DNA of 60,836 bases, from NCBI GenBank assembly GCA_023386365.1, contig JAEWJX010000108.1, forward strand, positions 1 to 60,836. The letters run 5' to 3'. Position 1 is the first letter of the stretch; each line of letters opens with the position of its first letter. This stretch comes from Actinomycetes bacterium. Lineage in GTDB: Bacteria > Actinomycetota > Actinomycetes > Actinomycetales > Microbacteriaceae. Below the pieces are notes generated by a model. The model worked only from the letters and a program-made list of their open reading frames with translations, did not search any database and was not told where the DNA came from. The position numbers and the translations under genes are program-made. Positions 19,301 through 27,857 of this stretch are shown piece by piece.

Positions 19301-22300
19301 CGTGCTCGTACGGCCGGGGCGCACCGTCTCGGTCCAGGCGCTCCTCAACGATTCGGACCCCGACGGCAGCCCGCTGCGCATCCGCCAGGTCGAACCGAAC
19401 GGCGACGGGATCATCGCCGAGATCGTCGGCGACGACATCGTCCAGATCACGCCGCCCACGACATCCGGCGACTACAGCGTCATCTACACGATCGAGAACG
19501 AGACAGGCGGCACGAGCTCCAACTTCATCCGTGTGACGGTCTCGCCTGACGCGCCGCTGGCACGTCCGTCGGTGAGCGACAGCGAACTGAGCGTCACCGA
19601 CGTGCTCGACCGCACCACCGTCGACGTCCGCGTGCTCGAACGGGCGTTCTTCGCCGACGGCGAGGTGTCGCAGTTGGGAGTCGAGCTGGTGCCCGGTTTC
19701 GGCGACTCGGCCGAGGTGCTACCCAACAAGCGCGTACGTGTGGTGATCGGCGACCGCAGCCAGATCATCCCGTTCGCCGTGGTGCATCCGGATGAACCGT
19801 CGATCCGCGCGTACGCGTTCATCCGGGTTCCGGGGTTCGACGACGCGCTGCCCCAGATCAACACGAAGGCGCCGCAACTGGTCGTGAAGAGCGAGTCCAC
19901 GCTTCGGATCGAGCTGTCCGAGTACGTGGTCGCGTTGGGTGGCTCCCAAGTGCGGCTCACCGATTCGAGCACGGTGCGCGCCACCCACGCGAACGGCGAG
20001 TCGCTGGTCGTGGACGAGAACACTCTTCAGTTCACCTCCGCCGACCGGTACTGGGGTCCCGCCTCGATCAGCTTCGAGGTCACCGACGGCACGTCGGCCT
20101 CCGACCCGGACGGTCACGTGACGACGCTGTCTCTGCCGATTACCGTCGAACCTCGCGAGAACCAGCCGCCGATCTTCAGCGGCGGTGTCGTCGACTTCGA
20201 ACCCGGTCAGCAGAAGGAGCTCGACCTGGTGAAGCTCACGAAATACCCCTACGACGACGACATCGACGAGCTCACCTACAGCGTGCTCGATCCGCTTCCC
20301 GTGGGCTTCAGCTACCAGTTGAACGGCCAGCGACTCCTGGTGAAGGCCGACGACACGGCCGTGAAGGGCGCCTCCACCAGCATCACCCTGGGTGTGCGCG
20401 ACGCACTCAAGGAGGGTCAGAGCGGCCGCATCCAGTTGCGGGTGGTGCCGTCGACCCGACCGCTCGCGCGTCCCATCGCCGACCAGAGCATCACCCGCCG
20501 AGGCGAGACGACCGTGATCGACGTGCTCGCCAACGACGCCTCGACCAACCCGTTCCCCGCCGTGCCGTTGCGGGTCACCGACATCCGCGGACTCAGCGGG
20601 TCGACGCTGCCGTCCGGTGTCACCGTCTCGCCGAGCGCCGACCGCTCGCGCCTCACCGTCACCGTCTCCGATGCCGCCGAACCGCTCGACACGACGCTGC
20701 AGTACCAGGTGGCCGACGCGACCGGCGACACCGACCGCATGGTGTGGGGCACCGTCACCATCTCGGTGCAGGATGTGCCCGATCCGGTGACCAGCCTCCG
20801 CGTCACCGAGTTCGGCGACCGCCTGCTGAAGCTCGGCTGGGCGCCGGGGCCGTTCAACAACTCGGCCATCACGGGCTACCGGGTGAACGTCGACGCGAAC
20901 GGCAGTGTGTCCACCACGGACTGCACGGTCACCGTCGGCTGCGCGATCACGACACCCGGCAACGGCCCCAGCAACGCGGTGCGGATCTCCGTGGTCGCGG
21001 TGAACGCGATCGGCGCCTCTGAACCCACCTCCCTCGGCGGCCTCATCTGGTCGGATGTCATCCCGCCGCCGCCTGCCTCCGTCGCCACCACCCCCGTCGA
21101 CCACGGCCTGCGCGTCACCTGGAAGAAGCCCGAGCAGGGCGCCGGCAGTCCGGTCGACACCTACGTGGTCACTGTCGGCGGTGTGAGTGTCACGGTGTCC
21201 GTGGGCGAGTCGGACCCGGTGGGCACGTCGTACGCGCGCGTCGTCGCGAACGCCAGCATTGCGAACGGAACTGCGGTCGCCTTCTCGGTGAGCGCCCGCA
21301 ACAAGGCGCCCAACTCCCTCGCCACCTGGAACGAGTCCGGGGGAAGCGCCACACCGGCCGGCCCGCCGATCGTCGCGGCGAGCCCCACCGCATCCGCCTC
21401 CACCACCGACGGGACCACCGCCACCGTCGCGTGGGCGGGAGCTTTCGCCGCGAACGGCAAGCCGATCACCAACTACTACGTGGCGATGCACTCGGGGGAG
21501 GCGCCGGCCTGCACCGTGACCGGTGTCGAGAGCGGGGCCCCGGTGTTCTCCCCGCCGACCGGTCCGAACGTGCAGACCCTGGGCGCGAGCACCACCTCGA
21601 CGACCTTCGGTGGCCTTTCACCCAACGTCGACTACACGTTCACCGTCTACGCGTTCAACGGGCAGGGCTGCACGCGGTCCGCTCCGGTCACGGCGACCCC
21701 TCGGGCCGCGCCCGGACAGGTGGTGCTCCAGCCCTCCGACGTCTCCGGCCTCATCGACCGTGGAGACGGCACCTGGGACTTCCGCCTGCTGGGGGCGACC
21801 ATCCCCGCAGGCTCGGCAGACATCGACAGCGTCGTGTACCGGCTCACCGGCGGCACCACCGACGCCAGCGAATCGGCGCTGGTGCCCTTCGGTACCTTCC
21901 TCACCGCCGGGACCAGCCACTACGGCAACGCCGTCTCCGTCGAGGTCAAGGCATGCCGTCAGTACCCCGAGGTGCGGCTCTGCAGTCCCGAATGGTCGCC
22001 CGCGTTCGCGCTCGGCAAGCCCGTGTCCATCCAGGTCACCGGCCTCGTGGCGATCGAGACCAAGGCGCCGCTCACCGCCCTCGACCCGGGCCAGGGATAC
22101 TGGGCCTGGACCGGAGGGCCGACCACCGGCGCGCCCGGCTACGACAGCGTGAGCTTCACCTGCGGCGCCGCCGACGACCCCGCCACACCGCAGGTGTGCG
22201 AGGTCGTGGGGGGCGGTCTCCTCGGCGCGGACTACCCCGACCTCGTGGTGACCGTCGGCGCCAATGGCTCCACCTATTCGCGAACCTTCACCTGGGCCGA

Positions 22301-22313
22301 GACGCCCCACTGA
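16371..22313 (+). CDS. Giant Ig-like/cadherin-repeat and FN3 surface protein
   Basis: 1980 residues from a GTG start. One N-terminal membrane anchor at about 11-34 is followed by a region of about 330 residues with regular short beta-strand repeats (propeller-like), an acidic linker near 375-395, and about eleven tandem Ig/cadherin-like repeats of 90-100 residues. Several repeats carry DxDPxGD calcium-type loops (NDYDPNGD, IDPDGD, SDPDGS). Three FN3 domains follow from about residue 1475. The C-terminal region has paired cysteines (ACRQYPEVRLC, FTCG...VCEVV). There is no sorting signal or C-terminal anchor, so most of the protein should be outside the cell tethered by its N-terminus. The Bifidobacterium FN3 protein of the PFNA cluster is the nearest described parallel I can recall. 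Confidence 0.88.
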   Translation: MSSWFASHRSLVATVTSGTVVTALVATLAIVSSGYTAQRMDLTDPSVWVVGGERQAIGRANTEVLELDSVIPSDADDPQIVQSGGTVLLVDAASATVQEVDPAHSELGDDIALPPQQPEVLLAGDRVAVFEQATGELWLVPLAELASFDAASPSTLSLGADSRIVITESGVLLAYVPEAAEVWSVEPTELVVGARWPVSWSAATEPGDTFQLTAAGENWAVLDVNRRELATLNGSRSLDDSLGTTPRLQRPGPANARVLIAHGGGLIAAALDGGEPSVLVSGAAGVPAAPVVVDGCRYAAWSDGSAWRGCDSAEPVELDLAEVPAGPALSFAVNGARAVLNDENSGASWAVQSDGEVIDNWDDLILDEDRQEDQPEASDDTPPELEEVQEPPVAVDDEFGARPGRASVLPVLLNDYDPNGDVLVVTAVDSIDESVGRLDLVSRNQQLQLTLSPDAAGTISFGYTISDGRGGTASAIVTVTVRQPGENSPPQAVRTSKATVASGGRVSTQVMSDWIDPDGDAIYLTAASIAAPDQVGFKPDGVVVYTDGGEATGVKAVALTVSDGRAVTGGSLQVTVKDQGTVPIIVEPWVALATAGQEVTIRPLLHVRGGNAAIRLGGVPPKAGTTIVPSFEAGTFTFLSEDVRTHYVEFTVTDGTQTVTGSVRIDVSAPADAATRPITVPKTLFMTMDSTQTVDPPTSDIDPAGGVLVVTGVMNVPVAKGVQAEVLDQRRVRVTLSAPLESPISFNYRISNGLAEAEGTITVVEIPHPQRLQPPIATDDRVTVRVGDAIDIPVLDNDEQPDGEEITLLPELAEPLPASAGLLFASGDRLRYLAPQTAGNYSAVYSIRGTDGQIAQARVLISVRERNAATNNPPVPLTVTARALAGQTIRIEIPTSGIDPDGDAVQLVGQATNPEKGSIVSVDGNSLQYQAGDYSTGTDIFQYVVVDRLGARATGTIRVGISPALEGARNPVANFDTVLVRPGRTVSVQALLNDSDPDGSPLRIRQVEPNGDGIIAEIVGDDIVQITPPTTSGDYSVIYTIENETGGTSSNFIRVTVSPDAPLARPSVSDSELSVTDVLDRTTVDVRVLERAFFADGEVSQLGVELVPGFGDSAEVLPNKRVRVVIGDRSQIIPFAVVHPDEPSIRAYAFIRVPGFDDALPQINTKAPQLVVKSESTLRIELSEYVVALGGSQVRLTDSSTVRATHANGESLVVDENTLQFTSADRYWGPASISFEVTDGTSASDPDGHVTTLSLPITVEPRENQPPIFSGGVVDFEPGQQKELDLVKLTKYPYDDDIDELTYSVLDPLPVGFSYQLNGQRLLVKADDTAVKGASTSITLGVRDALKEGQSGRIQLRVVPSTRPLARPIADQSITRRGETTVIDVLANDASTNPFPAVPLRVTDIRGLSGSTLPSGVTVSPSADRSRLTVTVSDAAEPLDTTLQYQVADATGDTDRMVWGTVTISVQDVPDPVTSLRVTEFGDRLLKLGWAPGPFNNSAITGYRVNVDANGSVSTTDCTVTVGCAITTPGNGPSNAVRISVVAVNAIGASEPTSLGGLIWSDVIPPPPASVATTPVDHGLRVTWKKPEQGAGSPVDTYVVTVGGVSVTVSVGESDPVGTSYARVVANASIANGTAVAFSVSARNKAPNSLATWNESGGSATPAGPPIVAASPTASASTTDGTTATVAWAGAFAANGKPITNYYVAMHSGEAPACTVTGVESGAPVFSPPTGPNVQTLGASTTSTTFGGLSPNVDYTFTVYAFNGQGCTRSAPVTATPRAAPGQVVLQPSDVSGLIDRGDGTWDFRLLGATIPAGSADIDSVVYRLTGGTTDASESALVPFGTFLTAGTSHYGNAVSVEVKACRQYPEVRLCSPEWSPAFALGKPVSIQVTGLVAIETKAPLTALDPGQGYWAWTGGPTTGAPGYDSVSFTCGAADDPATPQVCEVVGGGLLGADYPDLVVTVGANGSTYSRTFTWAETPH

Positions 22314-22340
22314 CATCCGGCCACCCGAGAGGACGACCCC

Positions 22341-23312
22341 ATGACGATGACGCCCGAGCAGGCGAGCAGCTTCCACGAGACATTCGGTCGGCTGGTGTCC
22401 GGTGTCGAGCAGGTGCTGCTCGGCAAGACCTTCGTCGTGCGGCTGGGGTTCATCACCCTGTTCAGTGAGGGTCACCTGCTGCTGGAGGACTTCCCGGGAA
22501 CCGGCAAGACGTCTCTCGCGCGGGCGATCGCCCAGAGCGTCGACGGGTCGAACAACCGCATCCAGTTCACCCCCGATCTCCTCCCGGGAGACATCACCGG
22601 CGTCAGCATCTACGACCAGCGCTCGGGGCAGTTCGACTTCCACCACGGTCCGGTCTTCGCCAACGTTGTGCTGGCGGACGAGATCAACCGTGCGAGCCCG
22701 AAGACCCAGGCCGCGCTCCTCGAGGTGATGGAGGAGGGCCGGGTGACGGTCGACGGGGCAACGCACCCGGTGGGGGCGCCGTTCATGGTGATCGCCACCC
22801 AGAACCCCATCGAACAGGCGGGCACGTACCGCCTCCCCGAGGCGCAACTCGACCGATTCCTGCTGAAGGCGTCCATCGGGTACCCCGACCACGCGTCCAC
22901 CGTCCGGATCCTCGAAGGCGCCGGCGTGCGCGCCCACGAGACGGTCATCCCGGCGGTGATCACCGCCGAGGAGGTGGTCGAGCTCGCCGCGCTCGCGCGG
23001 ACCGTGCATGTCGACCCCTCGATCAACGACTACGTCTCGCGGCTGACCGAGGCGACCCGTTCAGCCACCGAGGTGCGGCTCGGTGTCAGCGTGCGTGGTG
23101 CGCTCGCCCTGGTGCGGGCCTCGAAGACGCTCGCTGCGGCCAGCGGCCGCCACTACGTGGTGCCCGACGACATCAAGTCGCTCGCCGAAGCGGTCCTGGC
23201 GCACCGTCTCGTGCTCGACCCGGAGGCCGAATTCGACGGCGTCACCGCGTCGAGCATCATCGCCCAGCTTCTGCTCGAGACCCCGCCGCCCAGTGATCGG
23301 CAAGCCGTGTGA
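22341..23312 (+). CDS. MoxR-family AAA+ ATPase
   Basis: 323 residues with Walker A FPGTGKTSLA (GTGKT at 53-57), Walker B VVLADEINRASP (Asp113-Glu114) and the sensor region IATQNPIEQAGTYRLPEAQLDRF. MoxR ATPases act as chaperones that insert cofactors or assemble complexes and usually sit next to a DUF58 and a transglutaminase-type membrane protein, exactly the order found here. A GAGAGGACGACCCC stretch precedes the ATG. Its stop overlaps the DUF58 start by four bases. Confidence 0.95.
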   Translation: MTMTPEQASSFHETFGRLVSGVEQVLLGKTFVVRLGFITLFSEGHLLLEDFPGTGKTSLARAIAQSVDGSNNRIQFTPDLLPGDITGVSIYDQRSGQFDFHHGPVFANVVLADEINRASPKTQAALLEVMEEGRVTVDGATHPVGAPFMVIATQNPIEQAGTYRLPEAQLDRFLLKASIGYPDHASTVRILEGAGVRAHETVIPAVITAEEVVELAALARTVHVDPSINDYVSRLTEATRSATEVRLGVSVRGALALVRASKTLAAASGRHYVVPDDIKSLAEAVLAHRLVLDPEAEFDGVTASSIIAQLLLETPPPSDRQAV

Positions 23313-24691
23313 CGACGAGGAACAGCACATCGGCGCGGGGTCGCACCGACTCCGCAACCCAGGGTGACACCGCCGGGCTCACGAACACGCGCGCCCGGCT
23401 CGTCGGCGCGCGCACCGGCCTGCTCGCGGACGCGGTGGTCGGGGTCGTTCGCGCGGCCCGCGCCGTCGGGGGCGCGTTCTCGCGCCTCGGGCGACGGCTC
23501 GGGGGCGTCGTCACCCCCATCGGCTGGGTGGTGCTCTTCCTGATCCCCGCGGCGCTCCTCGCGGGCTACCTGCTCGGCTGGCTCGAACTGGTCGTAGCGG
23601 GCTGGGCATGCCTGGGGCTGGCGGCGGTCGCCGCCCTGGTGCTCATCGGGCGGGCGCCGTACCGGATGTCGCTGGCGCTCCCGCACCGTCGCGCGGTGGT
23701 GGGGGAGTCGGCGCGCGGCGCCGTCTCCGTGCACAACATCGGACCCCGGAGGTCGCTCGGCACCGTACTGGAGGTGCCCGTCGGCGACGGCGTGGTCGAG
23801 CTGGCACTCCCCAGCCTGCGTAAGTCGGCGGCGCAAACCCAGGACTTCGCCATCCCGACGCTCCGTCGCGGGGTAATCGCCGTCGGCCCGGTCCGGACGG
23901 TCCGCGCCGACCCGCTCGGGCTGGTCCGCCGCGAGATCGAGTGGACGGAACGCCTCGAGCTGGTCGTGCACCCCCGAACGGTGAGCGTCCCCTCGACCAG
24001 CACCGGCCTCATCCGCGACCTCGAGGGCACCCCCACGCGCGATCTGACGTCGAGCGACGTGGCGTTCCATGCTCTGCGTGAATACCAGTCCGGCGACGAC
24101 CGGCGCTACATCCACTGGCGCTCCACCGCGAAGACCGGCACTTACATGGTGCGGCAGTTCGAGCAGACGCGTCGCAGCCACCTGGTCGTCGCGCTCAGTC
24201 TCTCAACCCACGATTTCGAGAGCGAGGCGGAGTTCGAGCTCGCGGTGAGCGTGGCCGGATCGCTGGGCGTCCGGGCGATCCGCGACGGCCGAACGGTGTC
24301 GGTGGTGGTCTCGGCGCTCACCCCGGAGTTCGCGAAACGGCGTGTCTTCGCGGTGCGTCCGCTGGCCACCTACCTGCCCGAGCGTCTGCTCGACGATCTG
24401 GCCGTCGTGGAGGCGTCCGCCGACGCCCTCCCGCTGCGGGACGTCGCACGCGTCGTCGCGGACGACATCCCTGGCGTCTCCGTCGCCTTCCTGGTCTGCG
24501 GATCGCGCACCACCGCGCAGGAGCTCCGCAGCTGCGCGGCACGGTTTCCCCCGGATGTCGAGGTCGTGGCCGTGGTGTGCGACACCGAGGCGGTGCCCGG
24601 GATGCGCCGGATGGGCGGCCTGAACGTCATCACGATCGGGTACCTCGACGAGCTGAGGCTCGCGTTGGCGCGAACGGCAGCGGTCGCGTGA
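23309..24691 (+). CDS. DUF58 membrane protein (MoxR partner)
   Basis: 460 residues from a GTG that overlaps the moxR stop. A basic N-terminal region is followed by two membrane helices at about 71-90 and 93-114, then a cytosol- or surface-facing beta-rich domain and the DUF58 hallmark REYQSGDDRRYIHW (257-270). The C-terminal part resembles a von Willebrand factor A-like fold (HLVVALSLS, RTVSVVVSAL). DUF58 proteins are recurrent partners of MoxR ATPases; the biochemical role is not known. Confidence 0.9.
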   Translation: MTTRNSTSARGRTDSATQGDTAGLTNTRARLVGARTGLLADAVVGVVRAARAVGGAFSRLGRRLGGVVTPIGWVVLFLIPAALLAGYLLGWLELVVAGWACLGLAAVAALVLIGRAPYRMSLALPHRRAVVGESARGAVSVHNIGPRRSLGTVLEVPVGDGVVELALPSLRKSAAQTQDFAIPTLRRGVIAVGPVRTVRADPLGLVRREIEWTERLELVVHPRTVSVPSTSTGLIRDLEGTPTRDLTSSDVAFHALREYQSGDDRRYIHWRSTAKTGTYMVRQFEQTRRSHLVVALSLSTHDFESEAEFELAVSVAGSLGVRAIRDGRTVSVVVSALTPEFAKRRVFAVRPLATYLPERLLDDLAVVEASADALPLRDVARVVADDIPGVSVAFLVCGSRTTAQELRSCAARFPPDVEVVAVVCDTEAVPGMRRMGGLNVITIGYLDELRLALARTAAVA

Positions 24692-26994
24692 AGCGCCCGA
24701 TCGACCTCGCCGCGCTCGGCGACATCTTCCAGTTGTGGCTCACGATGGGCATCGCAGCAGCGATGCTGTGGCCCATCTACCAGTCGCAGGCGTTCGTCAT
24801 CCTCGCGATCGCGGCGATCCTCCTCGGCACGCTCATCGCGGCGGCGGGGGCCGCTTTCCGCTGGCCCGCGTGGGTGGTGTTCCTTGTCACGGTCGGTGTC
24901 TTCGCGATCTCCGGGGTCCCGCTCGCGGTCCCCGGTAAGGCGGTCGCGGGATTCCTCCCCAGCATCGAGGGACTCGTGGAGCTGTTCACGGCCGTCGCAC
25001 TCGGCTGGAAGCAGCTGCTGACGATCACCCTGCCGGTCGGCGACTACCAGTCGCTCCTCGTCCCGGCCCTGGTGCTTCTGCTGTCCGCGACGGTGATCGC
25101 CGGCAGCATCGCCCTGCGCGCGAGGTACGGGGAACTCGCCGCAATCCCTCCCGCCGTCGTGTTCATCGTGGCCATCCTGTTCGGCCCGGACACCCCGACG
25201 CTCCCGATCACGCTCGGACTCGCGATGCTCGCCGCCTGCGTGGTGTGGGCCAGCTGGTGGCGCTGGCGTCGGCGTCGCGCCGCGACGCGCCGTTTCGCGA
25301 GGGAGGCAGGTGCGGCTGAGTTCCGGCTCGGTGTCGAGGCGCGCACTCTGATCTCGGCCCTCGTCATCCTCGCGGTCGCCGGCACCGGCTCGGTCCTCGC
25401 GGTCGCCGCCGTGCCGGTGACGGGGGAGCGCGACGTACTCCGGAACGCGGTCGCGCAGCCGTTCGATCCGCGCGACTACGCGAGTCCGTTGTCGGGATTC
25501 CGGCGCTACCTTCGGGATGACGCGGCGGAGACCACGATGCTCGAGGTGTCGGGCCTGCCTGCGGGAGCGCGCATCCGCATCGCCACCCTCGACAGCTACG
25601 ACGGAGTCATCTACGCCGTCGGCAGTGCGACCGTCGACTCGGCATCCGGCATCTTCGTGCGGTTGCCGTCGGCGATCGACCGCTCGACCCTCGACGGGGA
25701 GACCGTGGACCTCGTGGTGACGGTCGACGGATATGCAGGGGTATGGGTTCCGACCGTCGGCACCCTGGCCGACATCACCTTCCTCGGCGACGGGGCCGCA
25801 GGGTTGGAGGACGGCTTCGCCTTCAACGACACGAGCGGCACCGCGGCCGACGTGCGCGGTCTCGACACGGGAGACAGCTACCACCTCACCGCGGTGATCC
25901 CCGATCAGCCGAGCTACGCAGACCTCGCCGACGCGGTGCCGGGATCTGCGGAGGTACCGCGGATCACGGAAGTTCCGGACGACCTGGCGACCGCTCTCGA
26001 CGGATACGTGGGTGGCGTGGACGGCGCCGCCGGGGCCCGCCTGGTCGCGGCGATCGACTCCATCCGTGCGGACGGTTTCATCAGCCACGGGCTGTCCGAC
26101 GACGAGCCCGCCAGCCGCTCCGGTCACTCCCTCGACCGCATCGCGGAACTGTTCTCCGGGGGTCGCATGATCGGCGACGCCGAGCAGTACGCGGTGGCGG
26201 CCGCGCTGATGGCCGATCGGTTGGGGTTCCCCGCACGCGTGGTCTTCGGTTTCGTGCCGGAGAACGAGGAGGGGACGGGGAGCACCGTCGTGCGTGGTTC
26301 CGACATCTCGGCCTGGATCGAGATCGACACCGCCCAGTACGGCTGGGTGGCGATCGACCCCGTGCCTCCGGTGCGTCCCATCCCGGAGGAGGAGCCGGAG
26401 GAGCCGACGCCGGTTTCGCGTCCCGAATCGATCGTGCCGCCGCCCGCGGACCGGCCCGATCCTCGGGAGGAGCAGTCGGATTCCGACACGACGGCTGAAG
26501 ACCCGGTCGTGCCGGACGACACTCTGGAGGTCCTGCTCCAGGTGCTGAAGGTGGCCGGACTCGTGCTGCTCGTGCTGGCGATTGCGGCCTCGCCGTTCCT
26601 CATCGTCATCGGCGCGAAGGCGCGCCGACGCCACCTGCGGCGGACGGCCCCGTCGACCCTTGCGCGCATTCGGGGCGGCTGGGACGAGTTCGCGGATCTC
26701 GTCGTCGACCACGGTCTCGCGGTCCCGACGTCGGCGACCCGTTCCGAGCTGGCTGCCGTCGTGGGGACGCTGCCGTCACGGGTGCTGGCGGCGGTCGTCG
26801 ACCGCGCGGTCTTCGCTCCGGGGGAACCGGCCGCCGCAGATGCCGATCGCGTATGGACGGCCGTCGGAGAGCTCCGCAGTTCGCTCGACACGGGTAAGCG
26901 TCGCCGCGATCGGATGCGCGCACGGGTCTCCGTACGCTCTCTGGGCGGGGGCGCCGTGCGCCAGCTGCTGCGACGCCCGGGAGGTCGCCGATGA
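24688..26994 (+). CDS. Multi-pass transglutaminase-like protein with degenerate catalytic site
   Basis: I set the start at GTG 24688 (GTGA overlap with DUF58), giving 768 residues; the longer frame upstream lies inside DUF58. About six N-terminal membrane helices (12-245) precede an extracellular region and a transglutaminase-like core at about 490-560, an acidic Pro-rich linker, a last membrane helix near 622-642 and a cytosolic tail. In the core, the expected GDCEQ is GDAEQ (Ala498) and the expected xHAWxE is ISAWIE (Ser541), while Asp557 in GWVAIDP remains. The enzyme should therefore be inactive as a transglutaminase or protease. Possibly a structural or peptide-binding partner. Confidence 0.88.
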   Translation: MKRPIDLAALGDIFQLWLTMGIAAAMLWPIYQSQAFVILAIAAILLGTLIAAAGAAFRWPAWVVFLVTVGVFAISGVPLAVPGKAVAGFLPSIEGLVELFTAVALGWKQLLTITLPVGDYQSLLVPALVLLLSATVIAGSIALRARYGELAAIPPAVVFIVAILFGPDTPTLPITLGLAMLAACVVWASWWRWRRRRAATRRFAREAGAAEFRLGVEARTLISALVILAVAGTGSVLAVAAVPVTGERDVLRNAVAQPFDPRDYASPLSGFRRYLRDDAAETTMLEVSGLPAGARIRIATLDSYDGVIYAVGSATVDSASGIFVRLPSAIDRSTLDGETVDLVVTVDGYAGVWVPTVGTLADITFLGDGAAGLEDGFAFNDTSGTAADVRGLDTGDSYHLTAVIPDQPSYADLADAVPGSAEVPRITEVPDDLATALDGYVGGVDGAAGARLVAAIDSIRADGFISHGLSDDEPASRSGHSLDRIAELFSGGRMIGDAEQYAVAAALMADRLGFPARVVFGFVPENEEGTGSTVVRGSDISAWIEIDTAQYGWVAIDPVPPVRPIPEEEPEEPTPVSRPESIVPPPADRPDPREEQSDSDTTAEDPVVPDDTLEVLLQVLKVAGLVLLVLAIAASPFLIVIGAKARRRHLRRTAPSTLARIRGGWDEFADLVVDHGLAVPTSATRSELAAVVGTLPSRVLAAVVDRAVFAPGEPAAADADRVWTAVGELRSSLDTGKRRRDRMRARVSVRSLGGGAVRQLLRRPGGRR

Positions 26995-27767
26995 ACTGCC
27001 AGCACTGCGGGACCCCGCTGCCCCACGGGGCCCTCTTCTGTGTCGAGTGCGGACGCTCGCTCGCCGAGCGTGAGCACGTCGCGTTCGTCAGCCCGCCGCC
27101 CGCCGCTCCCGCACCCCCGTCGGATCGTCGCCCGCACTGCCCGCAGTGCGGCTCTGCGATCGATCCGTCGGATATCTTCTGCGGCGAATGCGGATTCGTG
27201 CTGCACACCGTGGTGGAGCCGGTGGTCACGGCGGCGATCGTGCTGCCGGAGCCGGAGCCGGAGCCGGAGCCGGAACCGGAGCCCGAGCCCGCGCCGAAAC
27301 CGATACCAGCGCCGGAGCCCGACCCGCTGCCTGAACCCGTCCAGGTGGCGGCACCGATCTTCTCCGTGCCCGACCCCGCGGCGCACGAGCCGCACCTCGA
27401 AGACATCGAGGCGACCCGGATCGTGGCGCCCGCGAGTGGGGCGGAGCGTTATGTGCTCCAGTTCAGCACCGGCGAGAGCGTGGTGGTGACCGGCTCCGGT
27501 CTGGTGGGGCGCAACCCTGCTCCGGAGCCCGGGGAGTACGTCGACGAGCTGGTGGCGATCTTCGATGTCGGGAAGTCCGTCTCGAAGTCCCACATCGAGT
27601 TCGGACAGGAGTCGGGACGGTTCTGGGTCTCGGATCGCTATTCGACGAACGGCACGCTGGTGAGGCAGCCCGACCAGGAGGTCGTTCGGTGTGTCCCCGG
27701 TCGGCGCTACATGGTGGCGCGCGGAACGCGTGTGGAGATCGGTGAGCAGTTCTTCATCGTGAGCTGA
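26991..27767 (+). CDS. Double zinc-ribbon and FHA-domain protein
   Basis: 258 residues. Two zinc ribbons occupy the N-terminus (Cys3, 6, 17, 20 and Cys50, 53, 64, 67). A rigid Glu-Pro repeat linker follows at about 86-116, then the segment EATRIVAP with Thr142, and an FHA domain at about 153-255 with Gly173-Arg174, Ser200-His201 and Asn220-Gly221. Thr142 in its acidic-Thr-Arg context resembles phospho-acceptor sites in front of FHA domains. The start overlaps the transglutaminase-like gene (ATGA). Probably a kinase substrate and phospho-scaffold that could recruit the downstream ATPase, which itself lacks the FHA domains seen in firmicute EssC. Confidence 0.88.
   Translation: MNCQHCGTPLPHGALFCVECGRSLAEREHVAFVSPPPAAPAPPSDRRPHCPQCGSAIDPSDIFCGECGFVLHTVVEPVVTAAIVLPEPEPEPEPEPEPEPAPKPIPAPEPDPLPEPVQVAAPIFSVPDPAAHEPHLEDIEATRIVAPASGAERYVLQFSTGESVVVTGSGLVGRNPAPEPGEYVDELVAIFDVGKSVSKSHIEFGQESGRFWVSDRYSTNGTLVRQPDQEVVRCVPGRRYMVARGTRVEIGEQFFIVS
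27247..27293 (+). repeat. Short in-frame GAGCCG repeat encoding a Glu-Pro linker
   Basis: A run of GAGCCG hexamers with a few synonymous changes encodes the (EP)n linker of the zinc-ribbon/FHA protein. Such runs can change length by slippage without breaking the frame. Confidence 0.75.
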
Positions 27768-27857
27768 CCTCCCCTCCTCACCAGTCGTCCGGGTCTCTCG
27801 TCCACCGGATCGCCGGGTGGTGTGACGGCGCCTCGCGCCCGACGCGAGGCTGGGGCG

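Noticed and set aside
27247..27293. Short tandem repeat considered as a CRISPR-like or regulatory repeat
   Set aside because: It is in frame, has no spacers and encodes the Glu-Pro linker of the zinc-ribbon/FHA protein.
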